This document shows positions 39,525 to 48,072 of a stretch of DNA of 64,000 nucleotides, piece by piece. The notes under the pieces were generated by a model that did no database searches, was not told where the DNA came from, and worked only from the letters and a program-made list of their open reading frames with translations. The stretch's first letter is position 1. Each line of letters opens with the position of its first letter. Origin of the DNA: Oceanobacillus_B kapialis (GTDB lineage Bacteria > Bacillota > Bacilli > Bacillales > Amphibacillaceae); NCBI RefSeq assembly GCF_042685265.1, contig NZ_JBHUMX010000005.1; one strand, written 5' to 3'. The position numbers were made by a program, and so were the translations under genes.

Positions 39525-39704
39525 CGATCACCTTCACTTAGGCTATAGTTTATACTGCCACCCCACTAACTAGGGGTTATCGCTTATCCAATCCTGTGTC
39601 ACCTAACTCAGAAGTAATGCACGTTCTCATGATTACTCCATTTTATTATAACTATTCATCCAACGGAATGCATCCGTTGGCTTTACAACCGGTATAATAA
39701 AAGA

Positions 39705-40349
39705 TTATTTTTCGATCTTCGTTTGAATATCTTCAAAAACCTGATCTATATCCTGATCACCGTCTACAGATACAAGGTATCCTTTGTCTTTATAAAAGTC
39801 CAATAACGGCTGTGTCTGCTTTATATTAACTGCCAAACGGTTTTTCACTGTTTCGGCCTGATCATCTTCTCGCTGAATTAACTTGGAACCATCTTTATCA
39901 CAAATTCCTTCGACCTTAGGTGGGTTGTAAAGAACGTGATAAGTTGCTCCACATGTTGGACAAACTCTACGACCCGTTAGACGCTCCACTAATTTTTCTT
40001 CTGGTACATCTACATGCAGTACATAGTCAATGGATTGATCCAAATCGGAAAGAATGTCTTGCAAGGCTTCTGCCTGGGCAGTGTTTCTTGGGAAACCATC
40101 CAACAAGAAACCGTCCTGACAATCTGCTTTACTTAGGCGCTCTTTCACAATCCCGATTGTTACTTCATCCGGAACAAGCTCACCTTGATCCATATATTCT
40201 TTAGCTTTCTTGCCTAGGTCAGTACCCTCTTTTATAGCTAATCGGAACATATCTCCTGTTGAAATATGAGGGATGTTATATTTTTCGTTTATCTTTTCGG
40301 CCTGAGTACCTTTTCCGGCACCAGGAAGACCCATTAAAATCAAATTCAA
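39705..40349 (-). CDS. adk: Adenylate kinase
   Basis: A 214-residue enzyme interconverting ATP, AMP and ADP. P-loop GLPGAGKGTQAEK at the N-terminus; AMP site STGDMFR and DGFPRN; lid with the Cys-x2-Cys ... Cys-x2-Asp zinc site (CPTC, CDKD) of Gram-positive enzymes. I start at the TTG at 40349 (NLILMGLPG follows), which lies after GAGGGGAAATTTG. It directly follows secY in the spc operon. Confidence 0.95.
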   Translation of the reverse strand: MNLILMGLPGAGKGTQAEKINEKYNIPHISTGDMFRLAIKEGTDLGKKAKEYMDQGELVPDEVTIGIVKERLSKADCQDGFLLDGFPRNTAQAEALQDILSDLDQSIDYVLHVDVPEEKLVERLTGRRVCPTCGATYHVLYNPPKVEGICDKDGSKLIQREDDQAETVKNRLAVNIKQTQPLLDFYKDKGYLVSVDGDQDIDQVFEDIQTKIEK

Positions 40350-40383
40350 CAAATTTCCCCTCACTCTCATTGGCAGCAGCATC

Positions 40384-41676
40384 CTACTTGATAAAACCTT
40401 TGTAGTGTCGTTTAACCAACTGGCTCTCCAGCTGCTTCATTGTCTGTAAAGCTACTCCAACCACGATTAGTAAGCTTGTGCCGCCGATTTGTACTGAGGT
40501 AGGTAAATCTGCCAGCCCACCCAATAATATAGGGAGCACAGAAACAGCCGCTAGGAATAGTGCACCGACAAAAGTTAAACGATACATCACGCGTGTTAAA
40601 TACGTTTCAGTATTGTTACCAGGTCGGATACCTGGAATGTAACCGCCTTGTTTCTGTAAATTGTCAGCCATTTGTTCAGGGTTAACCTGGACAAAAGTAT
40701 AGAAATATGTGAAGGCAATAATTAGCGCCACATATAGAGCCATACCAATAGGCTGTGTATAGTCAAAGATCGTTACGATCGTTTGTGCTACTTGGCTTCC
40801 TTCAAAGAAGTTAGCTACCGTACTTGGTGCAACCATAAATGCTATCGCAAAGATTACCGGGATAACTCCAGCAGCATTTACTTTTAACGGTAAATGTGTT
40901 GAATGCCCGCCAACCGGTGAGCGATTAACAAGTTTTTTTGCATATTGAATTGGTATTTTACGAAGTGCCTGCTGGATGAAGATAACTCCAACCGTTACAG
41001 CCACAACTACCAAAGCAATCAAGGTAACAATTACAATATTAATAAACAAATCATCACCAGGGTTAACAAAATACTGGCTGTAAAGCTGCTGAACCCCGTT
41101 TGGTACCGCTGCTACGATACCTGCAAAGATGATAATGGAGATTCCATTCCCTACACCATTTGCTGTGATCTGTTCTCCTAACCACATTAAAAATGCAGTA
41201 CCACTAGTAAGAACAACCGCAATGATAAGGAACGTTAGTACATTTGGATCTGTAATTAGCATTCCGCCTGCCATTGCGTTAAAACCTATGGACATCGCAA
41301 TTGCCTGAATAAAGGCCAAAACGATCGTACCATAACGCGTGATTTGTGCCAACTTCTTACGTCCTGCATCACCTTGTTTTTTCCACTCGGCAAATTTAGG
41401 AACAACATCCATCTGCAATAGCTGCATAATAATAGACGCTGTAATATATGGCATAATTCCCATGGCAAAAATGGAGAAGTTTTGCAGGGCTCCTCCACCA
41501 AATGTGTTCAAGAAACCAAATACATTCTGTGAGTTCATGAAATCAATTGCTTGCTTATCTGTATAAGGCACTGGAATAAATGTGCCTAGACGGAAGACAA
41601 CCAACATCAACAATGTGAAGATTATTTTCCGTCTAATGTCACCTACGCGCATAAAATTGGAGATTGTACGGAACAT
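40384..41676 (-). CDS. secY: Protein translocase subunit SecY
   Basis: A 430-residue, ten-helix channel protein. Typical N-terminus MFRTISNFMRVGDIRRKIIF, plug region, GIGNGISIIIFAGIV-like GVGNGISIIIFAGI, and C-terminal tail KQLESQLVKRHYKGFIK. It works with SecE and SecG as the export pore for SecA-driven secretion and membrane insertion. It overlaps the rplO stop by one base (TAATG). Confidence 0.97.
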   Translation of the reverse strand: MFRTISNFMRVGDIRRKIIFTLLMLVVFRLGTFIPVPYTDKQAIDFMNSQNVFGFLNTFGGGALQNFSIFAMGIMPYITASIIMQLLQMDVVPKFAEWKKQGDAGRKKLAQITRYGTIVLAFIQAIAMSIGFNAMAGGMLITDPNVLTFLIIAVVLTSGTAFLMWLGEQITANGVGNGISIIIFAGIVAAVPNGVQQLYSQYFVNPGDDLFINIVIVTLIALVVVAVTVGVIFIQQALRKIPIQYAKKLVNRSPVGGHSTHLPLKVNAAGVIPVIFAIAFMVAPSTVANFFEGSQVAQTIVTIFDYTQPIGMALYVALIIAFTYFYTFVQVNPEQMADNLQKQGGYIPGIRPGNNTETYLTRVMYRLTFVGALFLAAVSVLPILLGGLADLPTSVQIGGTSLLIVVGVALQTMKQLESQLVKRHYKGFIK

Positions 41677-42116
41677 TAGATCACCTCGGTTTTACCGCCC
41701 GCCGCCTCAATCGCTTCAACTGCAGAAGCTGAGAACTTATGAGCTTTTACTGTAAGTTTTTTCTCGATAGCACCTTTGCCAAGTACTTTAATACCTGCAT
41801 TAAGCTTGCTTACGACACCTTCTTCAAGTAATAGCTCAGGTGTAATTTCTGTGCCGTCTTCAAAACGATTTAGCGCATCTAAGTTCACAATAGTAAATTC
41901 TTTACGGTGAATGTTTGTAAAACCACGCTTCGGTAAACGTTGGAATAAAGGCATTTGACCACCTTCAAAGCCTGGACGAGTACCGCCGCCTGAACGTGCT
42001 TTTTGTCCTTTGTGTCCACGGCCGGATGTTTTTCCGTTACCAGATGACATTCCACGACCTACACGGTTGCGATTTGTGCGTGTTCCTTCTGATGGCTTCA
42101 ATTCATGAAGTTTCAT
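41676..42116 (-). CDS. rplO: Ribosomal protein L15 (uL15)
   Basis: A 146-residue large-subunit assembly protein. It has the Gly/Arg-rich N-terminus GRGMSSGNGKTSGRGHKGQK that threads into 23S rRNA, then GFEGGQMPLFQRLPKRGF, and the C-terminal globular part. Full length. Stop overlaps the secY start, as in translationally coupled spc operons. Confidence 0.97.
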   Translation of the reverse strand: MKLHELKPSEGTRTNRNRVGRGMSSGNGKTSGRGHKGQKARSGGGTRPGFEGGQMPLFQRLPKRGFTNIHRKEFTIVNLDALNRFEDGTEITPELLLEEGVVSKLNAGIKVLGKGAIEKKLTVKAHKFSASAVEAIEAAGGKTEVI

Positions 42117-42147
42117 TTGAGCACCTCCTCTTTATGCAATTATATAA

Positions 42148-42330
42148 TTAAACTTCTTTAACCGCTAATAGATGAGATACTTTGTTGACCATACCGCGAA
42201 CGGCTGGTGTATCTTCACGTACTACGGATTGGCGAATTTTCTTTAGTCCCAATGCTTGAACAGTTTTCTTTTGTACATCTGTTCCACCGATAACACTACG
42301 CGTGAGGGTGATTTCTAATTTTTTAGACAT
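42148..42330 (-). CDS. rpmD: Ribosomal protein L30 (uL30)
   Basis: A 60-residue protein: MSKKLEITLTRSVIGGTDVQ start, then KKTVQALGLKKIRQSVVRED and VRGMVNKVSHLLAVKEV. Typical compact bacterial L30. Lies 13 bp after rpsE in the spc operon. Confidence 0.97.
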   Translation of the reverse strand: MSKKLEITLTRSVIGGTDVQKKTVQALGLKKIRQSVVREDTPAVRGMVNKVSHLLAVKEV

Positions 42331-42343
42331 AACAGTTCCCTCC

Positions 42344-42844
42344 TTATCCTAACAGTTCTTCCACAGACTTTCCACGTAGTTTTGCTACGTCTTCTGCGCG
42401 CTTTAAGTTTGTTAAGCCGTTTAATGTTGCACGAATCATGTTGATAGGTGTATTTGAACCAAGTGATTTAGTCAAGATATCACCTACACCTGCAAGTTCA
42501 AGGATGGCACGAACCGGACCACCAGAGATAACTCCAGTACCCTCTGCAGCAGGTTTCATTAACACATTACCAGAACCAAAACGTCCATGAATCTGATGAG
42601 GAATTGTAGTTCCTACGATCGGTACTGTAATCAGATTTTTCTTCGCATCATCAACTGCTTTTTTAATTGCTTCAGGTACTTCTTGTGCTTTACCAGTACC
42701 AAATCCTACATGGCCATTTTTATCACCGACTACTACTAAAGCTGCAAAGCGGAAACGACGTCCACCTTTAACTACTTTCGCAACACGGTTGACCGTAACA
42801 ACACGTTCTTCAAGATCTAATTTGTTCGGATCGATGTTTGACAT
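42344..42844 (-). CDS. rpsE: Ribosomal protein S5 (uS5)
   Basis: A 166-residue small-subunit protein near the decoding centre and mRNA entry. Double-stranded RNA-binding-like domain with RVAKVVKGGRRFRFAALVVV (residues near the loop where spectinomycin-resistance and accuracy mutations occur), followed by GFGTGKAQEVPEAIKKAV. No change at the usual resistance loop was noticed. Located between rplR and rpmD. Confidence 0.97.
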   Translation of the reverse strand: MSNIDPNKLDLEERVVTVNRVAKVVKGGRRFRFAALVVVGDKNGHVGFGTGKAQEVPEAIKKAVDDAKKNLITVPIVGTTIPHQIHGRFGSGNVLMKPAAEGTGVISGGPVRAILELAGVGDILTKSLGSNTPINMIRATLNGLTNLKRAEDVAKLRGKSVEELLG

Positions 42845-42867
42845 CTTGTATGTCCCTCCTTTATCGA

Positions 42868-43230
42868 TTAAAATTCAAGACCTGCCTCACGGGCAGCATC
42901 TGCTAATGCTTTTACACGTCCATGATAAAGGTAGCCTCCGCGATCGAATACAACCGATTTGTAACCTTTATCCTGGGCACGTTTTGCGATTAATTCTCCG
43001 ATTTTAACAGCTGCATCCAAGTTGCTTGTTGAATCAACATTAAGATCATTTTCTTTTGTTGAAGCACTTGCGATGGTTACACCGTTAATGTCATCAATTA
43101 CTTGCACATAGATGTGTTTATTTGAACGATACACGTTTAGACGTGGACGTTGTTCTGTACCAGAAACGCTCTTACGTACACGTGCGTGTCTTCTTTTACG
43201 TACAATATTCTTGTCAGGCTTTGTGATCAT
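42868..43230 (-). CDS. rplR: Ribosomal protein L18 (uL18)
   Basis: A 120-residue protein that binds 5S rRNA in the central protuberance together with L5. Basic N-terminus (RKRRHARVRKSVSGTEQRPR), LNVYRSNKHIYVQVIDD, and C-terminal YKSVVFDRGGYLYHGRVKAL. Usual place between rplF and rpsE. Confidence 0.97.
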   Translation of the reverse strand: MITKPDKNIVRKRRHARVRKSVSGTEQRPRLNVYRSNKHIYVQVIDDINGVTIASASTKENDLNVDSTSNLDAAVKIGELIAKRAQDKGYKSVVFDRGGYLYHGRVKALADAAREAGLEF

Positions 43231-43262
43231 TTAGGTCACTCCTTTCTGCTCCCTAACTAGTC

Positions 43263-43799
43263 TTACTTAGCAGTTTTACCTTCTTTACGACGTACATATT
43301 CACCTTCGTAGCGAATACCTTTTCCTTTATAAGGCTCAGGTGGTCTGATTGCTCTGATATTGGAAGCAACTGCACCAACAAGCTCCTTATCAATTCCTTT
43401 AACAATAACTTGTGTGTTTTTAGGAACGTCAATTTCAATACCGTCAATTGGATCTAGTTCAACTGGGTGTGAGTAACCAGCGTTAATCACAACTTTGTTT
43501 CCTTGTTTTTGTGCACGGTAACCAACCCCGATGATCTCAAGAGATTTCTCGAATCCTTTGCTTACACCTTCAACCATGTTGTTGATCAAACTACGAGTAG
43601 TTCCGTGTAAGGCACGGTGGTCTTTATGGTCACTTGGACGTGCAATTGTAATAACGTTATCTTCAATATTAATTTCCATATCTTGGTGTACGTTTCTTGC
43701 TAACTCACCTTTAGGTCCTTTTACAGACACTGTAGTACCGTTAAGTTTAACCTCTACACCTTCTGGAATTTCAATCGGCTTAAGTCCTATACGAGACAT
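43263..43799 (-). CDS. rplF: Ribosomal protein L6 (uL6)
   Basis: A 178-residue large-subunit protein near the factor-binding site, made of two similar domains. Starts MSRIGLKPIEIPEGVEVKLN at 43799, after AGGAGGTGTATGGA; a three-codon longer frame lacks such a site. The C-terminal signature PPEPYKGKGIRYEGEYVRRK is intact. Part of the spc operon. Confidence 0.97.
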   Translation of the reverse strand: MSRIGLKPIEIPEGVEVKLNGTTVSVKGPKGELARNVHQDMEINIEDNVITIARPSDHKDHRALHGTTRSLINNMVEGVSKGFEKSLEIIGVGYRAQKQGNKVVINAGYSHPVELDPIDGIEIDVPKNTQVIVKGIDKELVGAVASNIRAIRPPEPYKGKGIRYEGEYVRRKEGKTAK

Positions 43800-43829
43800 T
43801 CCATACACCTCCTCATCAAAAAATGTTAA

Positions 43830-44228
43830 TTACCAAACGTATGCTAGAACTTCGCCACCAACAGCTTGTGAACGTGCTTCTTTATCTGAAAGCACACCTT
43901 TTGATGTTGAGACGATAGCAATACCTAAACCGTTAAGTACGCGAGGTACTTCATCAGCTTTAGCGTAAACACGCAGCCCTGGCTTACTAATACGTTTGAT
44001 ACCTGTAATTACGCGCTCTTCATTCGTACCGTATTTAAGGAAAATACGCAAAACACCTTGTTTGTTATCTTCAACAAACTCGTAATCTGATACGAAACCT
44101 TCACGTTTAAGGATGTCAGCGATCTCCTTCTTCATTGTTGAAGCCGGAAGCTCTAACTTTTCATGGCGTACCATGTTAGCATTACGAATACGAGTTAGCA
44201 TATCTGCAATTGGATCTGTCATAACCAT
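43830..44228 (-). CDS. rpsH: Ribosomal protein S8 (uS8)
   Basis: A 132-residue primary 16S rRNA-binding protein. Starts MVMTDPIADMLTRIRNANMV; C-terminal motif GIAIVSTSKGVLSDKEARSQ is typical. In E. coli S8 autoregulates the spc operon by binding near rplE; whether that holds here is not shown. Usual place after rpsN. Confidence 0.97.
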   Translation of the reverse strand: MVMTDPIADMLTRIRNANMVRHEKLELPASTMKKEIADILKREGFVSDYEFVEDNKQGVLRIFLKYGTNEERVITGIKRISKPGLRVYAKADEVPRVLNGLGIAIVSTSKGVLSDKEARSQAVGGEVLAYVW

Positions 44229-44257
44229 TACTAATTACCTCCTTCCCGAATCGGGGT

Positions 44258-44443
44258 TTACCAGCTTGCTTTTTTGACACCAGGAATTTGACCTTTGTAG
44301 GCAAGTTCACGGAAACAAATACGGCAAAGTTTAAATTTACGGATTACAGAATGTGGACGGCCACAACGTTCGCAACGTGTATATTCACGTACTTGATATT
44401 TTTGTGGACGTTTTTGTTTCGCAATCATTGATTTTTTAGCCAC
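44258..44443 (-). CDS. rpsN: Ribosomal protein S14, zinc-type (uS14, type Z)
   Basis: A 61-residue S14 with an intact zinc site: Cys-x2-Cys in CERCGRPH and Cys-x2-Cys in CRICF. This short form is the main S14 of Gram-positives and stands in the spc operon; zinc-free paralogues, used in zinc shortage, are longer and encoded elsewhere. Full length. Confidence 0.97.
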   Translation of the reverse strand: MAKKSMIAKQKRPQKYQVREYTRCERCGRPHSVIRKFKLCRICFRELAYKGQIPGVKKASW

Positions 44444-44472
44444 AATTTTCCCTCCTTGTACTAGCTCTTAGC

Positions 44473-45012
44473 TTATTTTTGGAAAGGCATGCCTAGCTGA
44501 GCTAAAAGTTCACGGGCTTCTTCGTCAGTATTGGAAGACGTTACGATAACGATATCCATACCACGTACCTTGTTCACTTTATCATAATTAATTTCCGGGA
44601 ATATTAGCTGTTCTTTTACACCTAATGTATAGTTTCCACGACCATCAAAAGCTTTTTTAGAGATACCACGGAAGTCACGTACACGTGGAAGTGATACTGC
44701 AATTAGCTTTTGAAGGAATTCGTACATACGCTCACCGCGAAGGGTTACTTTTGCACCGATCGGCATTCCTTCACGAAGGCGGAAACCAGCGATTGATTTC
44801 TTAGCACGAGTGATCATTGGTTTTTGACCAGAAATTAACGCAAGCTCTTCAACAGCGCTATCTAATGCTTTAGAGTTTTGAACTGCATCACCGACACCCA
44901 TGTTGATAACGATTTTATCAACAGCAGGTACCTGCATTACAGAATCATAATTAAATTTATTCATCAAAGATGGTGATACTTCATCTTGGTATTTTCTTTT
45001 TAATTCATTCAT
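44473..45012 (-). CDS. rplE: Ribosomal protein L5 (uL5)
   Basis: A 179-residue 5S rRNA-binding protein of the central protuberance that contacts P-site tRNA. The ATG at 45012 (MNELKRKYQDEVSPSLMNKF) follows AAGGAGGGCGAC; a TTG one codon upstream is rejected. Motifs KIVINMGVGDAV and FPEINYDKV are typical. Confidence 0.97.
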   Translation of the reverse strand: MNELKRKYQDEVSPSLMNKFNYDSVMQVPAVDKIVINMGVGDAVQNSKALDSAVEELALISGQKPMITRAKKSIAGFRLREGMPIGAKVTLRGERMYEFLQKLIAVSLPRVRDFRGISKKAFDGRGNYTLGVKEQLIFPEINYDKVNKVRGMDIVIVTSSNTDEEARELLAQLGMPFQK

Positions 45013-45039
45013 CAATGTCGCCCTCCTTTCGTCGCTAAA

Positions 45040-45351
45040 TTATTTATCTATTGCTTCACCGGATTTTTTAGCGATGCGGACTTTCTTTCCGTCACGTACT
45101 TCATACCCAACGCGAGTTGGTTCACCGGATTTAGGATCTATTGGCATTACGTTAGAAGCGTGAATTGGAGCTTCTTGGTTAAGGATTCCACCTTGTGGGT
45201 TCTCCTGGGAAGGTTTCGCATGTTTTTTCACCATGTTAATGCCTTCTACAAGAACGCGTTCCTTAGCTGGACTCACTTCTAAGATTGTGCCTTCTTTACC
45301 ACGGTCTTTGCCGGATATTACTTTTACTTTATCACCTTTTTTTACATGCAT
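45040..45351 (-). CDS. rplX: Ribosomal protein L24 (uL24)
   Basis: A 103-residue KOW-domain protein, an early assembly initiator at the 5' region of 23S rRNA. I start at the ATG at 45351 (MHVKKGDKVKVISGKDRGKE), preceded by AAGGAGGTGCG. The C-terminal half has HASNVMPIDPKSGEPTRVGY. Located between rplN and rplE. Confidence 0.96.
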   Translation of the reverse strand: MHVKKGDKVKVISGKDRGKEGTILEVSPAKERVLVEGINMVKKHAKPSQENPQGGILNQEAPIHASNVMPIDPKSGEPTRVGYEVRDGKKVRIAKKSGEAIDK

Positions 45352-45386
45352 GCTTGACGCACCTCCTTGCAAGGCTAAATTTTAGC

Positions 45387-45755
45387 TTATAGAACTTCTG
45401 GAGCTAGAGATACGATTTTCATGAATTTTGCATCACGTAATTCACGTGCAACTGGTCCGAAGATACGAGTACCTCGTGGACTTTTGTCATCACGGATAAT
45501 TACCGCTGCATTTTCATCAAAACGAATGTACGATCCATCTTTACGACGCGCACCAGATTTACTACGTACGATGACAGCTTTAACAACTTCACCTTTTTTG
45601 ACAACGCCTCCTGGTGTTGCTTGTTTGACAGTACAAACAATTACATCACCAATATTGGCAGTTTTACGGCCAGATCCGCCTAACACTTTAATGGTTAAGA
45701 CTTCACGTGCACCAGAGTTATCTGCAACTTTCAAGCGAGTTTCCTGTTGAATCAT
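45387..45755 (-). CDS. rplN: Ribosomal protein L14 (uL14)
   Basis: A 122-residue protein at the subunit interface. Begins MIQQETRLKVADNSGAREVL and ends FMKIVSLAPEVL; GSYIRFDENAAVII is typical. Ribosomal silencing factor RsfS binds here in other bacteria. First gene of the spc group after rpsQ. Confidence 0.97.
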   Translation of the reverse strand: MIQQETRLKVADNSGAREVLTIKVLGGSGRKTANIGDVIVCTVKQATPGGVVKKGEVVKAVIVRSKSGARRKDGSYIRFDENAAVIIRDDKSPRGTRIFGPVARELRDAKFMKIVSLAPEVL

Positions 45756-45797
45756 ATCGCTGTGACCTCCCTTCGGATACCTTCCGAGCGAACTTTA

Positions 45798-46061
45798 TTA
45801 TATAATTACCGCTTCTTCAACGACTTCAACCAAACGGAAGCGTTTAGTTGCTGATAGCGGACGAGTTTCCATGATACGTACAACATCGCCTGTTTTAGCT
45901 TGGTTGTTCTCATCATGTGTTTTGAACTTTTTAGAGTACTTTACACGCTTACCGTATAGTTTATGAAACTTGTATGTTTCGACTAATACTGTAATTGTTT
46001 TATCCATTTTGTCTGAAACAACACGGCCTGTATATACTTTACGATCATTACGTTCAGTCAT
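45798..46061 (-). CDS. rpsQ: Ribosomal protein S17 (uS17)
   Basis: An 87-residue OB-fold protein that binds 16S rRNA helix 11. Typical RKVYTGRVVSDKMDKTITVL, HDENNQAKTGDVVRIMETRP and LSATKRFRLVEVVEEA. Last gene of the S10 group. Confidence 0.97.
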   Translation of the reverse strand: MTERNDRKVYTGRVVSDKMDKTITVLVETYKFHKLYGKRVKYSKKFKTHDENNQAKTGDVVRIMETRPLSATKRFRLVEVVEEAVII

Positions 46062-46087
46062 TCGAGGCTAACCTCCTCTATAGATTT

Positions 46088-46288
46088 CTAGTTATTTACG
46101 CTAACTTCGCGTTGGCGTACTACTGTTTTCATGCGAGCAATTGACTTTCTTACTTCACGAATACGAGCAGTGTTTTCCAGTTGACCAGTTGCAAGCTGGA
46201 AGCGCAAATTAAATAGTTCTTCTTTTAATGATTTAACTTTTTGTTCAATTTCGGCAGTGGTTAGTTCTCTAATTTCATTAGCCTTCAT
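46088..46288 (-). CDS. rpmC: Ribosomal protein L29 (uL29)
   Basis: A 66-residue helical hairpin protein at the peptide exit, a docking site for trigger factor and SRP neighbours. The start at 46288 (MKANEIRELTTAEIEQKVKS) follows GGTGGTGAAAGC and overlaps the end of rplP by 11 bp. Signature KEELFNLRFQLATGQLENTA is intact. Confidence 0.96.
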   Translation of the reverse strand: MKANEIRELTTAEIEQKVKSLKEELFNLRFQLATGQLENTARIREVRKSIARMKTVVRQREVSVNN

Positions 46289-46712
46289 TGCTTTCACCAC
46301 CAATTTCTTCACGTTTTACGAATTTAGTTTTAATCGGCAGTTTGTGAGAAGCAAGACGTAATGCTTCACGAGCAACCTCTTCGGAAACTCCTGCGATTTC
46401 AAACATGATTTTTCCTGGTTTTACTACTGCTACCCATCCTTCTGGAGCACCTTTACCGGAACCCATTCGAACTTCTAGGGGTTTTGCAGTGTATGGTTTA
46501 TCAGGAAAGATTTTAATCCAAACTTTACCGCCACGTTTCATATAACGAGTCATTGCAATACGGGCAGCTTCAATCTGACGACTAGTGATCCAAGATGCTT
46601 CTGTTGCCTGCAGGCCGTATTCACCAAAAGCTACTGTTGTACCGCCTTTTGCTTGGCCTCTCATTTTACCACGATGTTGTCTACGATATTTCACGCGTTT
46701 AGGCATTAACAT
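46278..46712 (-). CDS. rplP: Ribosomal protein L16 (uL16)
   Basis: A 144-residue protein near the A site and peptidyl transferase centre. Starts MLMPKRVKYRRQHRGKMRGQ; contains KGGTTVAFGEYGLQATEASW, WIKIFPDKPYT and RMGSGKGAPEGWVAVVKPG. Overlaps rpmC slightly. Full length. Confidence 0.97.
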   Translation of the reverse strand: MLMPKRVKYRRQHRGKMRGQAKGGTTVAFGEYGLQATEASWITSRQIEAARIAMTRYMKRGGKVWIKIFPDKPYTAKPLEVRMGSGKGAPEGWVAVVKPGKIMFEIAGVSEEVAREALRLASHKLPIKTKFVKREEIGGESNEG

Positions 46713-46730
46713 AATGCATTGCCCCCTTCC

Positions 46731-47372
46731 TTATTTGTTTGATTTAGTTGGAAGGACTTCCCCACGATAGATCCACACTTTAACACCTAATTTACCGTAA
46801 GTTGTATCTGCTTCAGCTGTACCATAGTCGATATCAGCACGCAATGTGTGTAGTGGTACTGTTCCTTCACTATAATGTTCCGCACGAGCGATATCTGCTC
46901 CACCAAGACGTCCGGAAACTTGTGTTTTAATTCCTTTAGCTCCTCCGCGCATTGCACGTTGAATGGATTGCTTCTGTGCACGACGGAATGAGATACGGTT
47001 TTCTAATTGACGAGCAATGTTTTCAGCAACAAGTGTTGCATCAAGATCTACTTTCTTGATTTCAACGATGTTGATGTGAACTCGTTTACCAGTCAAGCTG
47101 TTCAATGATTTACGTAGAGCTTCTACTTCAGAACCGCCTTTACCAATTACCATCCCTGGTTTCCCAGTGTGAATAGTGATGTTTACGCGATTAGCTGCAC
47201 GCTCGATGTCGATAGAAGAAACAGCAGCAATACGCAAACGGTTTTCAAGATATTCTCTGATTTTAATATCTTCGTGTAGTAAGTCTGCATAGTCTTTGCC
47301 AGCATACCATTTTGACTCCCAGTCTTTAATGATGCCGACGCGAAGACCCGTTGGATTTACTTTTTGACCCAC
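46731..47372 (-). CDS. rpsC: Ribosomal protein S3 (uS3)
   Basis: A 213-residue protein at the mRNA entry. KH domain with GKPGMVIGKGGSEVEALRKS, then YGTAEADTTYGKLGVKVWIY and the C-terminal GEVLPTKSNK. Starts MGQKVNPTGLRVGIIKDWES three bases after rplV ends. Confidence 0.97.
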   Translation of the reverse strand: MGQKVNPTGLRVGIIKDWESKWYAGKDYADLLHEDIKIREYLENRLRIAAVSSIDIERAANRVNITIHTGKPGMVIGKGGSEVEALRKSLNSLTGKRVHINIVEIKKVDLDATLVAENIARQLENRISFRRAQKQSIQRAMRGGAKGIKTQVSGRLGGADIARAEHYSEGTVPLHTLRADIDYGTAEADTTYGKLGVKVWIYRGEVLPTKSNK

Positions 47373-47375
47373 TGA

Positions 47376-47717
47376 CTATCCCTCCTTCTTTTCTGTTACA
47401 ACCACTGTAATGTGGCTTGTGCGTTTGTTTATTTTACTTGCACGTCCTTGTGCACGTGGACGGAAACGTTTCAATGTAGCACCTTCATTTACAAATGCTT
47501 CGGAAATCACTAGATTGTCCGGATCCATTTCGTAGTTGTGTTCTGCGTTTGCGATAGCAGACTTCAAAACCTTCTCTACGACTGGAGAAGCACCGCGTTG
47601 TGTGTGGCGTAGAATTGCAACTGCTTCGCCAACGTTTTTTCCTCGAATTAAATCAACGACTAATCGTACTTTACGAGGAGCAATACGAACCGATTTCGCC
47701 ATGGCTTTAGCTTGCAT
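47376..47717 (-). CDS. rplV: Ribosomal protein L22 (uL22)
   Basis: A 113-residue protein whose loop lines the peptide exit tunnel. MQAKAMAKSVRIAPRKVRLV at the start, the loop region FRPRAQGRASKINKRTSHIT (site of macrolide-resistance changes in other bacteria, none obvious here). Start follows AGGAGGCAC. Confidence 0.97.
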   Translation of the reverse strand: MQAKAMAKSVRIAPRKVRLVVDLIRGKNVGEAVAILRHTQRGASPVVEKVLKSAIANAEHNYEMDPDNLVISEAFVNEGATLKRFRPRAQGRASKINKRTSHITVVVTEKKEG

Positions 47718-47735
47718 ACTTAGTGCCTCCTCTCA

Positions 47736-48014
47736 TTAGCGTTTAGTTTTCTTATCATCGCCAGCATGCCCTTTATACGTGCGAGTTGGCGCGAATTCAC
47801 CTAGTTTATGACCCACCATGTCTTCTGTAATATAAACAGGTACGTGTTTACGTCCATCATATACAGCAACAGTGTGACCAACAAAAGTAGGGAAAATTGT
47901 TGAACGACGTGACCAGGTTTTTACTACCTGTTTCTTGTCATCTTCATTTAATTTCTCGATCTTTGACAATAGATGGTCATCTGCAAAAGGTCCTTTTTTC
48001 AAGCTACGACCCAT
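47736..48014 (-). CDS. rpsS: Ribosomal protein S19 (uS19)
   Basis: A 92-residue small-subunit head protein that contacts the A-site finger. Typical MGRSLKKGPFADDHLLSKIE, TWSRRSTIFPTFVGHTVAVY and LGEFAPTRTYKGHAGDDKKT. Starts after AAGGAGGTTTATCC. Confidence 0.97.
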   Translation of the reverse strand: MGRSLKKGPFADDHLLSKIEKLNEDDKKQVVKTWSRRSTIFPTFVGHTVAVYDGRKHVPVYITEDMVGHKLGEFAPTRTYKGHAGDDKKTKR

Positions 48015-48072
48015 GGATAAACCTCCTTCCGCAATTGAGAGACGGGTGTAAAATCCCGTCCACTACTTTTGA

